Source: an uncultured Rhodospirillales bacterium
GTDB taxonomy: Bacteria; Pseudomonadota; Alphaproteobacteria; Rhodospirillales; 2-02-FULL-58-16
Direction of reading: 5' to 3'
NCBI GenBank assembly: GCA_913053795.1
Contig: CAJXGZ010000153.1
Coordinates: 1-5,763, forward strand
Length of the DNA: 5,763 bases
The notes under the pieces are model-generated. The model made no database searches. It saw only the letters and a list, made by a program, of their open reading frames with translations, and was not told the DNA's origin. The position numbers and the translations under genes were made by a program. Of the stretch, positions 4,723 to 5,763 are shown in pieces. Within the stretch, counting starts at the first letter, position 1. Every line of letters begins with the position of its first letter.

Positions 4723-5763
4723 GACTTTCCTCCGTAAGAAGGCCGCCAGCGCTTGAGCAGCAGGGAGTTGGAGACCACGGAGACGCTGCTTAAGGCCATG
4801 GCGGCGCCGGCGATGACCGGGCTCAAAAAGCCCAGCGCCGCCAGGGGCAAGGCGGTAAGGTTGTAGATGAAGGCCCAAAACAGATTCTGCTTGATCTTGG
4901 AGTAAGTGGCCTTGGAGACGCTGATGGCGTCGGACACCAGGGTCGGTTCGCCGCGCATCAGGGTGATTCCCGCGGTGTGCATGGCGACATCGGTCCCGGT
5001 GCCCATGGCGAAGCCGATATCCGCCTCGGCGAGGGCCGGCGCGTCGTTGATTCCATCGCCCACCATGCCGACGGTTTTACCCTCGCCTTTCAGGCGTTTA
5101 ATGGTCTCCGCCTTGTGATCGGGCAGCACTTCGGCGACGACCTGGTCAACGCCGGCCTGATCGGCGATGGCTTGGGCGCTGCGCCTGTTGTCCCCGGTCA
5201 GCATGACGGTTTCAATACCGGCGTCGCCGAGACGCGCAACCGCCTGGGCGGCGTGCGGCTTGATGGCGTCGCCGACGGCGATAAAGCCGAGAAGATCCTT
5301 TTTCCCGGCCACCCACATGACGGTCATGCCCTTTTCCTCCAGCGCTTGCGCCCGCGTCTCCAGGGGGCCGGTGTCGATATTCTCCTCGGTCATCAGGCGG
5401 CGGCTTCCGATCAGCAGTTCGCGCCCGCCCACGGTCGCCGTCAGTCCCCGCCCGGGCAAGGCGCGGAAGCCCTTTGGCTCCGGCGGGGTCAGTCCCTTGC
5501 TCTCGGCGTGAGACACCACGGCCGAGGCCAGGGGGTGTTCGCTGCCGGCTTCGACGGCGGCGGCCAGACGCAGGGCCTGGGTATAGGCCTCACTGCCCGG
5601 TCCCGTGCCCTGCGTTGGTTCGAGGTCGGTCAGGCTCGGATGGCCTTCCGTCAACGTGCCGGTCTTGTCAAACACGATCGCGGTGAGGTTCCGGGCGACT
5701 TCGATGGTGCCGACGTTTTTAATCAGCACGCCCAGCCGGGCAGCGGACGACAACGCGGCCACC
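4719..5763 (-). CDS. copA: Cu(I)-exporting P1B-type ATPase CopA, C-terminal part
   Basis: This inner-membrane pump exports Cu(I) from the cytoplasm with ATP. Only about 347 C-terminal residues are in the window. The N-terminal metal-binding domain(s), membrane helices 1-6 and the CPC motif lie beyond base 5763, and the GTG at 5762 is internal. Seen here: the phosphorylation motif DKTGTLTEG (32-40, Asp32 phosphorylated), the P1B-specific SEHPLA (74-79) and GRGL (104-107) in the nucleotide-binding domain, TGDN (189-192) and GDGINDAPAL (235-244). The last two membrane helices carry YN (300-301) and MALSS (322-326), which complete the Cu(I) transport site and mark subgroup P1B-1 over Zn/Cd or Co pumps. 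The TGA stop overlaps the cueR ATG by four bases. The operon promoter and any CueR operator should lie upstream, outside the window. Confidence 0.96.
   Translation of the reverse strand, partial: VAALSSAARLGVLIKNVGTIEVARNLTAIVFDKTGTLTEGHPSLTDLEPTQGTGPGSEAYTQALRLAAAVEAGSEHPLASAVVSHAESKGLTPPEPKGFRALPGRGLTATVGGRELLIGSRRLMTEENIDTGPLETRAQALEEKGMTVMWVAGKKDLLGFIAVGDAIKPHAAQAVARLGDAGIETVMLTGDNRRSAQAIADQAGVDQVVAEVLPDHKAETIKRLKGEGKTVGMVGDGINDAPALAEADIGFAMGTGTDVAMHTAGITLMRGEPTLVSDAISVSKATYSKIKQNLFWAFIYNLTALPLAALGFLSPVIAGAAMALSSVSVVSNSLLLKRWRPSYGGKS

Noticed and set aside
4723..4878. Longer N-terminus for the MerR-family regulator
   Set aside because: MerR proteins begin at MNIGAAAKES-like sequence, a strong ribosome-binding site fits the ATG at 4722, and the extension only reads copA in another frame.
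4906..5686. Plus-strand open frames across copA (4906-5118, 5167-5511, 5474-5686)
   Set aside because: They are antisense shadows of strongly conserved ATPase codons with low-complexity compositions.

Overview
The window is a stretch of GC-rich bacterial chromosome with ordinary coding density, and its gene content suggests an alphaproteobacterium. Pointers are the closeness of the TrpE to alphaproteobacterial forms, the long membrane-anchored, proline-rich YibQ-type deacetylase, and a CueR with the canonical C112/C120/S77 layout. A Rhodospirillales-like host is a reasonable guess but is inference from protein flavour, not proof.

Layout, left to right. (1) Bases 2-1387, plus strand: trpE (anthranilate synthase component I), cut at its 5' end by the window edge. 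(2) Bases 1388-1423: a short convergent junction holding a perfect 16-bp palindrome. (3) Bases 1424-3618, minus strand: three closely spaced genes in the transcription order YibQ-family divergent polysaccharide deacetylase, then a CopZ-like copper chaperone, then a lipase-like alpha/beta hydrolase. The gaps are 26 and 33 bp, so they are probably one operon. (4) Bases 3619-3805: an intergenic region with a good sigma70-type promoter reading rightward and a strong short hairpin in the predicted leader. (5) Bases 3806-4302, plus strand: a signal-peptide and TPR-bearing gene that appears broken. Its reading frame loses protein character around 4140-4175, and a protein-like continuation sits in another frame. 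(6) Bases 4330-5763, minus strand: copA (Cu(I)-exporting P1B-type ATPase, C-terminal part only) followed by cueR (Cu(I)-sensing MerR-family activator) with an ATGA stop/start overlap.

How the genes work together. CopA, CueR and the CopZ-like protein form a cytoplasmic copper-detoxification set: CueR senses Cu(I) and activates the copA promoter, which lies outside the window. CopZ carries Cu(I), and CopA pumps it out. Here the chaperone gene is separated from copA-cueR by the broken TPR gene and the deacetylase gene, and is now read from a different transcript. The TrpE, deacetylase and hydrolase genes have no evident link to copper.

I found no convincing previously undescribed system. The items most worth a second look are the broken TPR gene with its intact-looking promoter and structured leader, a sharply AT-rich codon island inside trpE covering the tryptophan-binding NPSPF motif, the convergent-junction palindrome, and the split copper locus. 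No tRNA, rRNA, CRISPR array or insertion sequence was seen.
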